Part shown: positions 22,001 through 32,908 of the stretch, piece by piece
Position numbering within the stretch: position 1 is the stretch's first letter
How the letters are laid out: every line of letters begins with the position of its first letter
Assembly (NCBI GenBank): GCA_039090855.1
Contig: CM077028.1
Location: 65,601,054 to 65,665,053 of the forward strand
Direction: 5' to 3'
From: Macrothele yani
Taxonomy: Eukaryota > Arthropoda > Arachnida > Araneae > Macrothelidae
Length of the DNA stretch: 64,000 nucleotides
The notes under the pieces: generated by a model
Database searches by the model: none
What the model was told of the DNA's origin: nothing
The model's input: only the letters and a program-made list of their open reading frames with translations
Position numbers and translations under genes: made by a program

Positions 22001-22227
22001 AAGATTTAAGTTGTGGAGTCATTTTGGAGGGGTTTGGCCATAACTCACCACGCTGGCCAAGCGGGTTGGTGAGTGTGGGATAGCATTTCGTCTAATCCCG
22101 ATGGATTAGTCATACCGCTATTGGCGGTCGTCAGAACCCCTTTAGTGGGAATAGGATGCACCACGAGAAGGCGGGGTTGACATTTGTCAAGGAGAGGCTT
22201 GAAGTTGCGCATCACCTGACCTTACAT
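19095..22227 (-). mobile_element. RTE-type LINE, nearly full length, broken
   Basis: About 3.1 kb on the - strand. The 5' end is fixed by the second copy at 1-250. The 3' end finishes in a short (ATG)n-type tail (near 19095-19125), typical for RTE rather than poly(A). A single ORF with endonuclease and reverse transcriptase can be followed but contains stops and frameshifts. Pieces of related elements lie at 52010-52690 and 53380-55440. Confidence 0.9.
19100..21870 (-). pseudogene. RTE endonuclease-reverse transcriptase
   Basis: Read from high to low coordinates: endonuclease start near 21850 ('ELEEELQRIKWDIVGLSK'), its catalytic middle near 21480-21200 ('GDSNAKIG', 'RMKWTWRHPNGQTSEIDFIM', 'SDYRMVR'), then the RT from 20399: 'YYRPISLLSVVYEIFTKGL', 'AFIDYKKAFDSV', the box 'GETRQGDTISPKLFNATLEN' near 19960, and the catalytic 'FTDDVVTFATTRSEL' near 19840. 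The C-terminus ('LTYGAETCTLTKRDIQRL', 'LKWQWAGHTARR') runs to 19101. The protein nicks DNA and copies its RNA onto the nick. At least one stop (after LENVVQ) and several frameshifts make it inactive. Confidence 0.9.
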
Positions 22228-22451
22228 ATACATACAGTTTAATCATAAAAAAATGAAATATTTTTGGTAGAAGATATTTCAAGGTAGAGCTGAGGAATTC
22301 ATGTAAATGCTAACTGCTGTTGACATTTACATGATAATAAAATATCTAAAACAATATAATTTCCTTTGTTTGAACGTCTGAACATTAGTTTCAGCGCACG
22401 CGCTTACCACTTTGCTTACCAACAGAGACAGATTTTTCACAGCTGTTGGTG

Positions 22452-22577
22452 TGACGTCATCTCTTCCAAATCCTTTTGAGATGACGTCAGAGATGCGTTA
22501 TGTTACACGCATCATCTATCAATTTCCCTTGTTATGCACTTGTGAAATCCGTTGTTAGTCATTGGTTTCTGACGTCA
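22452..22577. promoter_or_regulatory. Cluster of three perfect TGACGTCA (CRE-type) sites
   Basis: The palindrome TGACGTCA occurs at 22452-22459, 22482-22489 and 22570-22577. The first two lie in a larger inverted repeat (tgacgtcatctc / gagatgacgtca). CREB/ATF factors bind this motif in animals. No downstream gene was found, so function is unknown. Confidence 0.35.
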
Positions 22578-23787
22578 CCACTCTTGTCTTCGGCGTTTGT
22601 GGTTATCACTTTAGTCATCGATATTTTACTTCAATGCTATTGTGTAACACTTATCGTTATCCTGAAGACTGCGAAGAATTTATTCGTGGAAACAAAATGA
22701 GTCAAGCATAAAATGATCAGCAGAACTGTTGATTAACAGTCGCGTCACTATGTTTCCAAGATACGAATTATTAACTGCGAAAATGACTTACGTCTGGCTA
22801 CCTCATCAGTAAACCAATGAATCTTTTTTGCTTAAGCTGATTATTTATTTATTGAGGGCAACATCATATTTCAAATGAAAATGAACATATTTACCTTTAG
22901 AAGGGTTGTTTCTGCTTAACTCGGTTTGTTTCCAAGAAATAAATTTTTCGAGCCTCTTCAGTGTGGAACTGAATGCATTGTTAAACGTTCTACATTGATT
23001 CGTTTTGACGCGAAGGGAACGCGGCTTCTAAGCGCAGAGGTGTATGTGTTTGTGCTTTTAAGCAAAAGGAAATGGTTTTAAAATTTTACGAGAGAACCGA
23101 ATTTGCAATGCAAACCATCCGTAACTTTATACTAACATAATGTCTGAGAAGTATTCCATTTTTTAAGTAAACCTTTTAAGAGAAAAGTGATCATCTTGGT
23201 GGCCAGGAAACAAACGATAATATTCCTTTAGATTACTATTAAGTTCAGTATTCAGTGTTACCACAAGAACGTGATGCTCAAGAATACGATCTTATTACTG
23301 TACCTAAACGAAAAGTATCTACTACTGTACATTCTCCGGTGTAAGGAATTAAGCTTTTGAATCCTTTTCCATAAAAAAAAACCGGAAGGAAAAATTTTTA
23401 AAACGGATTTTAGACAAGTAATAAATGGACAAAAAGAAAAAGCTTTTATTTTCATTAATAGAAAATTCTCTGTTAATGAAAATGCATAATATTTGTGTTG
23501 CTTTTCACAGTGAATGCAACCAGTTGGATAAGAATCTTCTTTTAACCGGATTCCCGTTTTAATAACAGGAACAGCGCACATTGGTGTTTTTATTTACCAA
23601 CAGAAATACGGTTAATTGTAGATTCCAGTTAATTGGGCTACCGGTTGATCGGGAACAGACATTTATTTGGGGCAATTTTTGAAAAAATCTCAAATTGGCT
23701 CTTTGGGATACAGTTTCGCATAATTATAGCAGCCGCTTTAGGGGTCCAAAATATTTTAGTCCCGATATGTCTCATTAACCGTAATCT

Positions 23788-23925
23788 ACTGCAGCAATTT
23801 GCGGTCAACTGCAGCAATTTGCGGTCAACTGCAGCCGAAAGTTACATTACGAATTATCACAAATTGCACGCCGAAAAATTGCCGGAAGTTGCATTACGAA
23901 TAATCACAAATTGCACGCAAATTCT
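23788..23925 (+). repeat. Short tandem repeats
   Basis: A 20-bp unit (ctgcagcaatttgcggtcaa) occurs twice in a row, followed by two ~45-bp units each containing 'cattacgaat.atcacaaatt' and 'gcacgc'. Confidence 0.75.
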
Positions 23926-25104
23926 TTCTCATAGTGTAAGATAATATTTGCAAAAGGAATTTTTCAGTGATAAAATAAAGAAGTACTTTTTCCAAAAGAC
24001 GCTAAAATTGCTTATAAAACGTATTAAACTATTTTCCTTTCAACTGAGTTTGCGCACCTTATAGGCGTGAATACTTCCGACGAAGTAGGTCCTCCAACAA
24101 AAAATACCTTCTGTTTCCGAATTCAAGATAAATGGTGTCATTTCTCAAAGGTGTCGTCCGAATCCAAGATAAATAGTGTGACATCAAAATAAGTGTCGTA
24201 TCGTAGACCTGCTGAAGTAAATAATGATCCTTCTAACGATTATTGTCCAGACAAACAAAAACATGATGTTTCGGCTGTTCTTACACGCAGACAGCAAGTA
24301 TTCTGATTACATTCTCTCTGATAGAAAATAAGAGGAATACTGGTTCGTGAAATATCGAGCGCCTTGCATTCAAAAAGCATGGCGTAGAAGTCTTTCAAAT
24401 CGTTATTATCGTATTAAACAATTTCTTTTTGGCAGTTGCTAACCAGCTTCCTTTTATACCCATAGCATATGTGTAGTTTACACTGCTGCATTCATGTAGG
24501 GACATGTCCAATTTATCTTCAGAGTTTTGAAAAATTATAGCGAAATATATAACAACGGCATCTAAAGAAAGTTTAGCCAGGTTTGGAAAGTAAAGATAGT
24601 AACATTTTTCAACCTACAAAATTTACAGTTTTCCTGTTAACTGTTTAATCCTGCAGATTGTACAATTTCCAATATTTGTGCTGTTGTTAGCTCCGAGTGT
24701 TCTTCCAAAACAAGAAAGCGTTTAGCGTGTCGCGTAACACTATCTTTGATTACTATTCAACAAGTGCTCTGGTGATAATCTCCGACGAAAACTAATATGT
24801 TTAAATATAGTTCAACAGCGCAGTGCTCTCAGCCTTTGTCTAACTTACCCATAAAAAACTTAAGCCAGTCTGATACTCCAAGTCTGAACATAAGACTTGA
24901 AGTGAAAAGTGGAGTGCATCTAATAACGAAACATGCACCACGAAATATGATCACTTACAGTATAAATATTCTGATGGATACATACTGAGAAAGAGCTTCT
25001 CCAGTGGCGATATGTCTTGATGGCCAAAGGTTTGCCAAGTAATGGAAGAACGTGGCAGCCAACGAACAAGAAAATTCAACTTTTAGTTTTCGTCTATAAA
25101 ACGA

Positions 25105-25268
25105 AGTAAATTTCTCCTTCATTTTAATCCACGCCGGGGTTCGAACCCGGGTCCCCTCATTCCGGAATAAGTCACTCTACCAATTGAGCTACGCGGACGT
25201 TCGTTCTGACTGCTATCTGCTTTTATGTCGTGCGCGTCCTGCTGGGCAGGCACGTCACATCTCCCCCC
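25105..25268 (-). mobile_element. tRNA-derived SINE-2
   Basis: On the - strand a short leader ('gacataaaagcagatagc') precedes a tRNA-like head with an A box (tagctcaattggtagag) and a B box (gggttcgaac), then a short conserved tail ('ggagaaatttacttcgtt'). Five copies lie in the window (here, 25441, 36480, 46413, 50624), always with the leader and tail, which shows it is a SINE and not a tRNA gene. Confidence 0.8.
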
Positions 25269-25440
25269 CCGGAAAAAGGGCCGGGGGCATGGCTCATGGG
25301 TCAGCCGTGACCATGAATTGTCGTAGGCAGCCATCCGCTGTAGAACGTGCACTTGAAAACTCCCAGGCAATCTGGTGCGTAGAATGCAACGTCACGCACA
25401 TTTTGAACGGCCGGGTCATCCGGAAAGTTCGGGCGCTATT

Positions 25441-25594
25441 ATAACGAAGTAAATTTCTCCGTCATTTCTATCCACGCCGGGGCTCGAGCTCGGGTCCCCT
25501 CATTCCGGAATAAGTCACTCTACCAAACGTTCGTTCTGACTGCTATCTGCCTTTATGTCGTGTGCGTCCTGCTGGGCATGTACGTCACATCTAC
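25441..25594 (-). mobile_element. SINE-2 copy with a deletion in the A box
   Basis: Same leader, B box and tail as the copy at 25105, but about 16 bp including the A box (ttgagctacgcgg on the + strand) is missing, so it can no longer be transcribed by RNA polymerase III. Confidence 0.8.
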
Positions 25595-25599
25595 TGTTT

Positions 25600-26005
25600 C
25601 ACATCCTCCTAAACCTTCTTTTTCATTTGAACTTAAATCTTTTACCTCAACATATCTATCAATATATTTCGACATTAATAATTCTTTATCATTTGAGACA
25701 AAACGTCGTTAACTGAGACTTGGTTAAAGGGGAAAATAATATTTTTACACTCCGCTAAAGAATCATCCTTTATATTATTTTGGAGTAATGTTAGTCCACT
25801 GTTTCAAAGATGCTTAGGTTTTACAATTTAAATAAAAAATATTTATAAAATTTTTGAGAAGCGTACGCGAGTTCTCCATCACACACTATAACGTGTATTA
25901 CAACTTCCTTTTTAATTTCCTTTCCCTATGCAAAGTTTGAATTCTTTCTCCTTTAGTGTCTCAATCTTAACGTTATATTTTCTCACTCACTGAATGTGAA
26001 GTAAG
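25600..26005. other. No gene recognised
   Basis: AT-rich DNA without open frames or known repeats. Confidence 0.45.
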
Positions 26006-26010
26006 TGGGC

Positions 26011-26227
26011 AGCCCCGGTGGCGCAGTGGTCTAAGCGATGGCTTCTGATCATTTGTTCGTGAAGCGTCCGGGTTCGAATCCCGGTGAGGCATGGATGTTG
26101 TGTTTGTCTTACGGCACTGGCTCTCTCCCTTCCCTGGAACCAGTGACCCTAAATTAGGGACGGGCGACTGCTTATAGCCCATTGAGTTGCTCACGGTGGT
26201 CGTTAAACCTCCAATCAAAAATAAAAA
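26011..26227 (+). mobile_element. tRNA-derived SINE-1, full length
   Basis: The tRNA-like head has an A box ('ggtggcgcagtggtctaagc') and a B box (gggttcgaatcccgg). The body includes 'ccctaaattagggacgggcg' (with a small palindrome) and 'cacggtggtcgttaaacctc', and it ends in an A-rich tail. Copies in various states lie at 26817, 26997, 27262, 52960 and 62290. Confidence 0.9.
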
Positions 26228-26239
26228 TGTCAAGTGGCA

Positions 26240-26800
26240 ACAATCTTGAGGTCAAGAGTGAATGACTTGTACTTGTTTGATAAACTAAGAAAGCGGTATG
26301 CACAATATAATGTATGCAGCAAGCAATACAAAACAAGGTAAAATTAGTGTAGCTTCGTTTTGCTTGTGATACCTTTTTTAAGACTAAGAGTTATACGTTA
26401 GATCTTTAGTGTTGTACTAAGGAATTACGGGGAGAGTCGTACTAGTTATGATGTGAAGTTTTGTCTCAACGAAGATGTTTTAAAGAGGAATAAATCTCTT
26501 TCACTGTAAGGGTAAGATCGCTGAGTGACTTTTTTATGCCGTAAACTATCCCGGGTTTCACTTAAAGGGAACTAAGACAACGATCTTCACATAGTGTTTT
26601 TGAGGTTGAATTGACTTTACACATATATTAACACTTTTTTAAACCTAGGAACATTACAACACATACTTTAAAATAAGAACACACACACAAAGTTGTTTTT
26701 AGTCACAGCGGTGAAGGCACACAAAAAGTCTCCAGGTGAGCGGCTCAGACGGTTCTGGATGGTAAGCGACTGAAATATCTCTGGCAAGGTGCCAAGAAAA
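26240..26800. other. No gene recognised
   Basis: Unassigned AT-rich DNA between SINE copies. Confidence 0.45.
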
Positions 26801-26816
26801 GCCAGTCACCAGATTT

Positions 26817-27210
26817 TTTTTTCTTTTGATTGGAGGTTTAACGACCACCGTGAGTAACTCAGTAGGCTATAAGCAGTCGCCCGTCCCTAATTTAGGGCCA
26901 CTAATTCCAGGGAAGGGAAAAAGCCTGCGCCGTAAGGCAAACGCAGCATCCATGCCTCACCGGGATTCAAACCCGGACCCATCTCAGACGAATGCTTTTT
27001 TTTATTGGAGGTTTAACGACTACCGTGAGCAACTCAATGGGCTATAAGCAGTCTCCCATCCCTAATTTAGGGTCACTGGTTCCAGGGAAGGGAGAGTGCC
27101 AGTGCCGTAAGACAAACACAACATCCATGCCTCACCGGGATTTGAAACCGGACCCCTTTCGGACGAATGATCAGAGACCATCGCTTAGACAACTGAGCCA
27201 CCGGGGCGGT
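26817..27210 (-). mobile_element. SINE-1 head-to-tail dimer
   Basis: Two SINE-1 copies on the - strand lie directly in line. The one at 26997-27210 is full length; the one at 26817-26996 lacks the tRNA A-box end and is joined at the T run (A tail). A single 12-bp duplication (gtcaccagattt, 26805-26816 and 27211-27222) surrounds both, so either the pair jumped as a unit or a second copy landed inside the tail of the first. Confidence 0.88.
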
Positions 27211-27261
27211 GTCACCAGATTTGCAGCAGATGGTACCGTTTTTGGAGGAGCACGTACCGTC

Positions 27262-27440
27262 TAATTTTTGAATACCGCGATATAAGGACCACCGCGAGCA
27301 ATTTAAAGGGCTATAAGTAGTCACCGTCCCTAATTCAGAGCCCCTTATTCCAGGAAAGGGAGAGAGCCAATGCCCTAAAAACAAGAACACCATGTATACC
27401 TCATCCAGGATTCGAATCAGCGGCCAGCTCGAGCGACTAG
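27262..27440 (-). mobile_element. Old, diverged SINE-1 copy
   Basis: The order of SINE-1 landmarks is kept ('ggaccaccgcgagcaattta', 'ccgtccctaattcagagc', 'ttccaggaaagggagagagc', 'ggattcgaatc') but with many changes, so this insertion is much older than its neighbours. Confidence 0.75.
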
Positions 27441-27769
27441 TCGTCGGAACACTAGGCTGTGTCCCGAAGGGGACGCACTCTTTTGTGTCTGCGTTGAAAC
27501 TTGTACGCTCTGCTTGATAAAAATATTTTTGATTGTTTCCCGAACTCTTCTTCTAACAGAAAATTATCTCACGTGGCAACATCATTTGCGAGTGATAAAA
27601 TATTGGAAGGAGCGTCATTCATTGCCAAAGGAACAGTCCCGTTCAGGTGATAACGGGAAAAGCAACCGTTAAAGCATTCGCGGAGTGCCATTAGTGTTAT
27701 AAGCTTAATTATTACTGTTTTTTTACGCTTTCGAACCGTAGGTTGAAGAAGCGTATATGCTCCAACTCT

Positions 27770-28230
27770 TTCCGTCCGTCTGTCGGTACGATAACTCGCG
27801 TAAAAATGGTTCGTTTTCCATGGCATTTCAGTGTGTGGTAGGGGACCACCTTGGGACGAACCCTACTGAAAATGAACCAAATGGGGTCAAAGGTCACGGC
27901 ATAGGAGCGGGATCCATTCCATTGCTCTGTTGCGTCATAACTTGCGTAAATATGGTTCGATGTCGATCAAATTTTAGTATGTTGAAGGGGACTACCTGGG
28001 AATCAACCATATTAAAAATGAGAGAAGTAGGGTTAAAGGTCAGGACATAGGAGCGGGATGCATTCCATTGCCTTTATGCGTCATAACGTACGTAAAAATG
28101 GTTCGATTTCGATGACATTTTAGTATGTGTTAGAGGACCACCTGGGCACGAACCCTGTTGAAAATGGACGAAATGGGGTCAAAGGTCAGGACACAGGATC
28201 GGGATCCATTCAATCGCCCTTATCCCATAC
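27770..28230 (+). repeat. ~148-bp tandem array, block 1 (3 units)
   Basis: Units start near 27790, 27941 and 28086 with 'aact.gcgtaaaaatggttcg' and all contain 'gaaatggggtcaaaggtca' and 'gcgggatccattcc'. Units differ by 15-20 percent, so the array is old. Confidence 0.88.
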
Positions 28231-28610
28231 TATTAAATGAGCAATTCTTGTATGTATGTAAATTTTATTTTGAAAACGACTCTAAAGATTTTGATGAAAG
28301 TCGTTAACCTACCATTATCTGCTACTAGAAATCGATTTAGCTTGATCTCTACTTTAGGAAAATACGTTTAGTGCGTTAAATAACCACACCGAATTACCAC
28401 ATTTTTAGTGTCATAGCGTCCTATTAATGTTCCCCATGCTTGGAAATCTTATGACATCACAATCTCGCGATTGAAATGCTGCCGCGCGGTCACGCCATCT
28501 GTTTCATTACGTCACGCGTTGTGTGTGGATCCTATTAAAGTTTTATGACGTCACACTCTTTCGAGCAGATGGTCGCGATTCCCATTTGCCTCATTACGTC
28601 ACGCATTGTG
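28231..28610. other. Spacer between the two ~148-bp array blocks
   Basis: Contains 'tattaaatgagcaattcttg' and 'aaagattttgatgaaagtcg', the latter resembling 'gatttcgatgaaattttagt' in the repeat units, so the spacer may belong to the same larger element. A TGACGTCA lies at 28546. No coding region. Confidence 0.5.
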
Positions 28611-29230
28611 TGCGTATGTCCGTCCGCACGATAACTCGCGTAAAAATAGTTCGATTTCGAAGAAATTTTAGTATGTGGAAGGGGAACACCTGGGAAGGAA
28701 CCCCTATTGAAAGTGAACGAAATGGGGTCAAAGGTCAGGACATAGGAGTGGGATCCATTCCACTGCTTTTATGCGTCATAACAAATGTAAAAAGATTTCG
28801 ATTTCGATTAAATTTTAGTATGTGGTGGAGGACCACCTGGGGACACGTCCTGTTGAAAATGGGCGAAATGGGGTCAAAGGTCAGGACATTCGAGTGGAAT
28901 CACTTCCATCGTCATTATGCGTCATAACTTACGTAAAGGTTCTTCGATTTTGATAAAATGTTAGTATGTCGTAGGGGCCTACCTGGGGACGAATTCTCTT
29001 GAAAATGGGCGAAATGGGGTCAAAGGTTAGGACACAGGAGCGGGATCTATTCCATAGTCTTTATGCATCATAACTTACGTACAAATGCTTCCATTGTGAC
29101 AAAACTTTATCATGTTATTTCGGAGATATACTGAACCGGTTCTGTTGAGTATAATCGAAATGGGATCAAAGGTCAGGCACAGGACTGAGATTTATTCCTC
29201 AGCCATTATCCTCATAACTTGAGTAATGAT
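28611..29230 (+). repeat. ~148-bp tandem array, block 2 (4-5 units)
   Basis: Units start near 28631, 28781, 28926, 29069 and, decayed, 29215. They carry the same landmarks as block 1. Similarity falls toward the right end, as expected at the edge of an array. Confidence 0.88.
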
Positions 29231-30115
29231 TTATGGGATGTTGGAAAGCGTATCATTATCAATGCTTTGCATGATTTTACTAACTTGTTTTTTTTAAATA
29301 CTCCCTTTTTCTTGACTTCGTTTCTGTTATCTGTAAAACTTTTCTGAATAGAAAAATCATTTGAACAGGTCTGTATTACTACATGTATGTGCATTTCCTG
29401 TCCTTGAGGATGGATACCAAAGAACTGCTTTATCTGCTATTCTTTTTCTCAAACATTGATGATCGAAATCATATAACAACCCGAGGATTTGTACTAATGA
29501 TAGTTCCTTTCATGATTTAAAGCCCGTTGTTAGGACAATATATCAATCCCGATGCGTAATATGCTCCCCGTTCCAATAGTGATAATCTTGTTTAGTTACA
29601 CATTATAACGTATTCTGCTCCTGCGGGGAGGCGACACAGAAGTCGCGGTTGCCTCCCGAGAATATTCTGAATTTCCGTAAGTACTCTGAACATCCCATTC
29701 CTGGCAACAACTGTAAGACGATCAACACGAGTGAAGACGCTATCGCTAACGGGATCATTATTACGAATAGGAAGCCTTACGGAGTACCCAGAACTTACAC
29801 CTAAATATGAGTAATAGAGCGGTCGCAATGAAGATAGTTTAAAATATCTGACGCTAGGATGTCACCAACTGAAGCTTGACTTGAGCACAAGGTAGTGAAC
29901 ACTGAAATATTTCAGTTTAAGTCATTTGAGTCCGGATTATTGGATCAATAGCATCAAGATGAAAGTATTTTTAGAGCACTTTTCCTCAAGTCAGTCACTC
30001 AGTAAATTCTACTTATTTAACTGGATGCATAGATTCAACCCACAAATAACACTTTAATGAGTAAGTAAGATTAAATGCGGTTAAATATATGACAATGCAT
30101 GCAGTTATTTACACA
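29231..30115. other. No gene recognised
   Basis: A 78-codon open stretch on the - strand (29828-29592) has no recognised family and could be chance. Confidence 0.4.
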
Positions 30116-30120
30116 ATGTA

Positions 30121-31258
30121 CACTGAGTTGCTAAAATTTTATGACCACCATACCAATGTTAACAAAGTAGCTATCTCGCAAATGCATGAATCGGTATAAA
30201 AAGGGAATGCTGAAGGTATGCAGAGACTAATCAAGTGCATTGCGCAAGAAATAACAAACCCGATCCGACGGACTTTGAAGGTTTAATGATCGTGGGTGCT
30301 CGAAGCATTGGTGATAGCATTATCAAAAGTCAACATTTGTGAAACCTTTGAGGGCAGCAGTTGTCTAAGTTCACAAAAGTGGACCACCAGTCTAAAAAAG
30401 TGGGTCTAAGAGCAAAGCGGGTGGTCGTCAACTTCTACTGGATTCTCGAGCTCAGCGGAGAGTAGGCAGACTTGTTCAGTCCAACAGATGGGCAACACTT
30501 TGTCAAATTGAAGATAATCTGAATCAGAGACCATGTCCGATGGTCTCTTAACGTACAGTTCGCCGCACATCGTATGGGTTACAGAAGAACAAGACGAAAT
30601 GTCTACAGTTCGCTGAGGAACAAAATAATTGGACAGTAAATGTGTGAAAAAATAGTAATATAGTCCAACGAATCACGTTTACTTAACTTCACCATGTAAA
30701 TGGAATGGTGAGAATATGGAGACAACAGCACGAAAGCATGGGCTTTTCTTGCATCGTTACTACTCTTCATGCTGGGGGAAGCAACGTTATGGTTTGGGGC
30801 ATGTTTTCGTGGGAGTGTTTGGACCTTTCGATTCATGTGGACCAACGTCTGACCACCCAAAGATATTTAAATATCGTTGCCAAATAAGTTCACCCAGTTA
30901 TGTTGATCGTTTATCCCAAATGGAGATGGATACTTCCAGCAGGGCAACGCCCCATGTCATGGAGCTGACATTGTACGCGAATGGTTTGAGGAGCATCACG
31001 AAGACATTTACCTGCTACTCAATCACCGGATTTCTATGCAATGTGGGATAAGGTCAAAAGGGCCATCAGACAGCTGGATCCGCTACCGTCAAATCTTCAA
31101 GACCTGGAGAGTGCAATTCATCGCATTTGGGCTAATATACGCCAAGCCACTTGCAGATACGTATTAGAATCCATACCAAGACAAATCCAAGCAGTAGTAA
31201 GAGCAAAAGGTGGCCCAACGACGTACTAACGAGGGGGCCGCCATATCTTGGCCACTCA
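30121..31258 (+). mobile_element. Tc1-like transposon, degraded
   Basis: The left end (cactgagttgctaaaatttt) follows TA at 30119-30120; the right end near 31258 is a diverged complement. The + strand has a broken transposase: helix-turn-helix region near 30280-30600, 'GSNVMVWGMFSWECLD' near 30780-30830, and a C-terminal open piece (31041-31229, 'MWDKVKRAIRQLDPL' ... 'RAKGGPTTY'). The SPD box near 31010-31040 reads SPDF-YAMW, so the last catalytic glutamate is gone. Confidence 0.8.
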
Positions 31259-31724
31259 CTCTCTTGTTAAAAGATGCAGGAAAAATCGCATTCTTGTGGA
31301 TATTCTTCCCTCCAGCACATGCATACATTTTTACATTATTTCTAGTCAGTCTAAGTACACAGTGCCTCAGGCACGCTGTTGGAGAGAAACTCTTTTATCT
31401 CGCTTCTTCCGCTGACGCTACAGGGTTGTTTACAGGATTTCTTACAGTGTCCGTTCGGGCTGGTTCATAGTCCGCAGCAACTAACCTGTTTCTAGGTATT
31501 AGCTGTTTTCTTCCCAAAGATGAAATGAAGGAATTACTAGAAAAAACGAAAATTCGCTCTTTCTGTATGCAATTCTTTATTCATGAAACAGAGCGAGGTC
31601 ACAATTTGTATTGTCATAGTTCTGGGTTGTTATGCTTTAGTATACACGCTGAGTTTTCAGTTGTTATTTTATCTACTTCTCTTTGTACTTCGGCTACAAA
31701 TCTATGTACCGGGTGATTACAAAT

Positions 31725-32170
31725 TAAGGTGGAGGTCAAGTGATTTTGCTTCCTATACATTCAATGGAAAACTTCTGTGCAATTTTCTTCGCAATTAATG
31801 CGTTCCCAAGGATGAAAATTTTAACATCGATTAAAATAACTTCCTATTATAACTTTTAATACTTAATATTTTCTAAAACATAACCATAATTATATTAAAA
31901 ATCAATAACTTTTCCTTTGGTGGTGTTGAGACCAGAAAGAATATGGCGCGACCTGTGCATTGATAACGTTAGTAGACAAGCAAATGTTGGATTTGTTAAT
32001 TATGGTTATGTTTTAGAAAATATTAAGTATTACAAGTTATAATATGAAGTTATTTTAATCAATGTTCAAATTTTTTATCCTTGGGAACGCATTAATTGTG
32101 AAGAAAATGTGTACAGAAGTTTGCCAATTGGAAGTACAGGAAGCAAAATCACTAGACGTCCACCTTAAGT
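31725..32170. mobile_element. MITE with ~170-bp terminal inverted repeats
   Basis: Left arm 31730-31905 and right arm 32000-32170 are complementary over about 170 bp (for example 'cgcattaattgtgaagaaaa' on the right pairs with the left). The core is only about 95 bp and not coding. The outermost bases read taaggtgga on the left. Target duplication is unclear. Confidence 0.8.
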
Positions 32171-32224
32171 ATCTCTATTCTCTTGTGTCTAGAAAAGCGA
32201 GAAATGGAAGTATCGCATAGTTAG

Positions 32225-32570
32225 CTAATTGACGGAATGGGAAATCGATTTAGCTAAAAAGATTTTAGTTCGAAATTTCCACGGTAGGGGGAAAATGGGC
32301 GCTGAAGATGCGAGAAAAGAACGAAGGTGAATTAACTGTTCATTAAGAGCACAAACGGTTAAGGACAAAATCTGCTCAATATGCTGGCCACCACAAGAAA
32401 CGGCGTGCTGCAAACAAAGAACGACACGTGACACGTGTTCCCGTAGCATGTCGCGGTTCACGTCGGCCATTTCAGGTCTCATACTTAATTTCAGGTCTAA
32501 AATACCGTCCGATAAACTCTATATTTCAGGCATCCCCAAAGCCAGAAATCACAAGGAAGTAACATCCGGT
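32225..32570 (-). pseudogene. Mariner transposase fragment, C-terminal
   Basis: On the - strand, 'CDFWLWGCLKYRVYRTVF' (third catalytic Asp plus the conserved WLWG box) is followed after a frameshift by 'VNRDMLREHVSRVVLCLQHA' and 'GGQHIEQIL', the usual mariner end. No inverted repeats were found. Its family resembles that of 49295-50407. Confidence 0.75.
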
Positions 32571-32796
32571 GAGTGGAGTGGGCAGGATTGCAAAAACCCT
32601 TGAGAAATTATGCGTTCATTGCCGAATGTTCGACTGAATATTTGCATACCACGCTTTCCATGTTCAACTCAACATTTGCATACTACATTTTACACACTCA
32701 ACTGAACATTTGCATACGAAACTTTCCATTCGAACCATCTGTAATTTTATGGATTTCAGCAGTGATGCTTCCAGGTTGGATTGCCGAACTTGTTCG

Positions 32797-32826
32797 TGAC
32801 GTCATAGCGCTGATAAGAGATATAAA
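32797..32826 (+). promoter_or_regulatory. Likely transposase promoter: CRE-type site and TATA box
   Basis: TGACGTCA at 32797 and tataaagg at 32821 are in the right order and distance before the transposase ATG at 32909. Confidence 0.4.
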
Positions 32827-32908
32827 GGATTTGACGCGTATTGACCGTTGTTGTTCAAACGCAAAGTTAAAAGGGAAAGAATCAATTGACGAACTTGCAA
32901 TTTTCAGT

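Larger units (their letters stand above)
22228..25100. other. No gene recognised; unassigned DNA
   Basis: No convincing coding region. It holds a cluster of TGACGTCA motifs (22452, 22482, 22570) and a short tandem patch (23790-23925), both listed separately. Confidence 0.45.

Noticed and set aside
25125..25200. tRNA gene
   Set aside because: A and B boxes are present, but the same head with the same leader and tail recurs five times, and the anticodon stem does not pair well; it is a SINE head.
25973..27393. Protein-coding exons with 'MPHRDSNPDP'-type sequence
   Set aside because: These are translations of SINE-1 copies; the same peptide appears wherever the SINE does.
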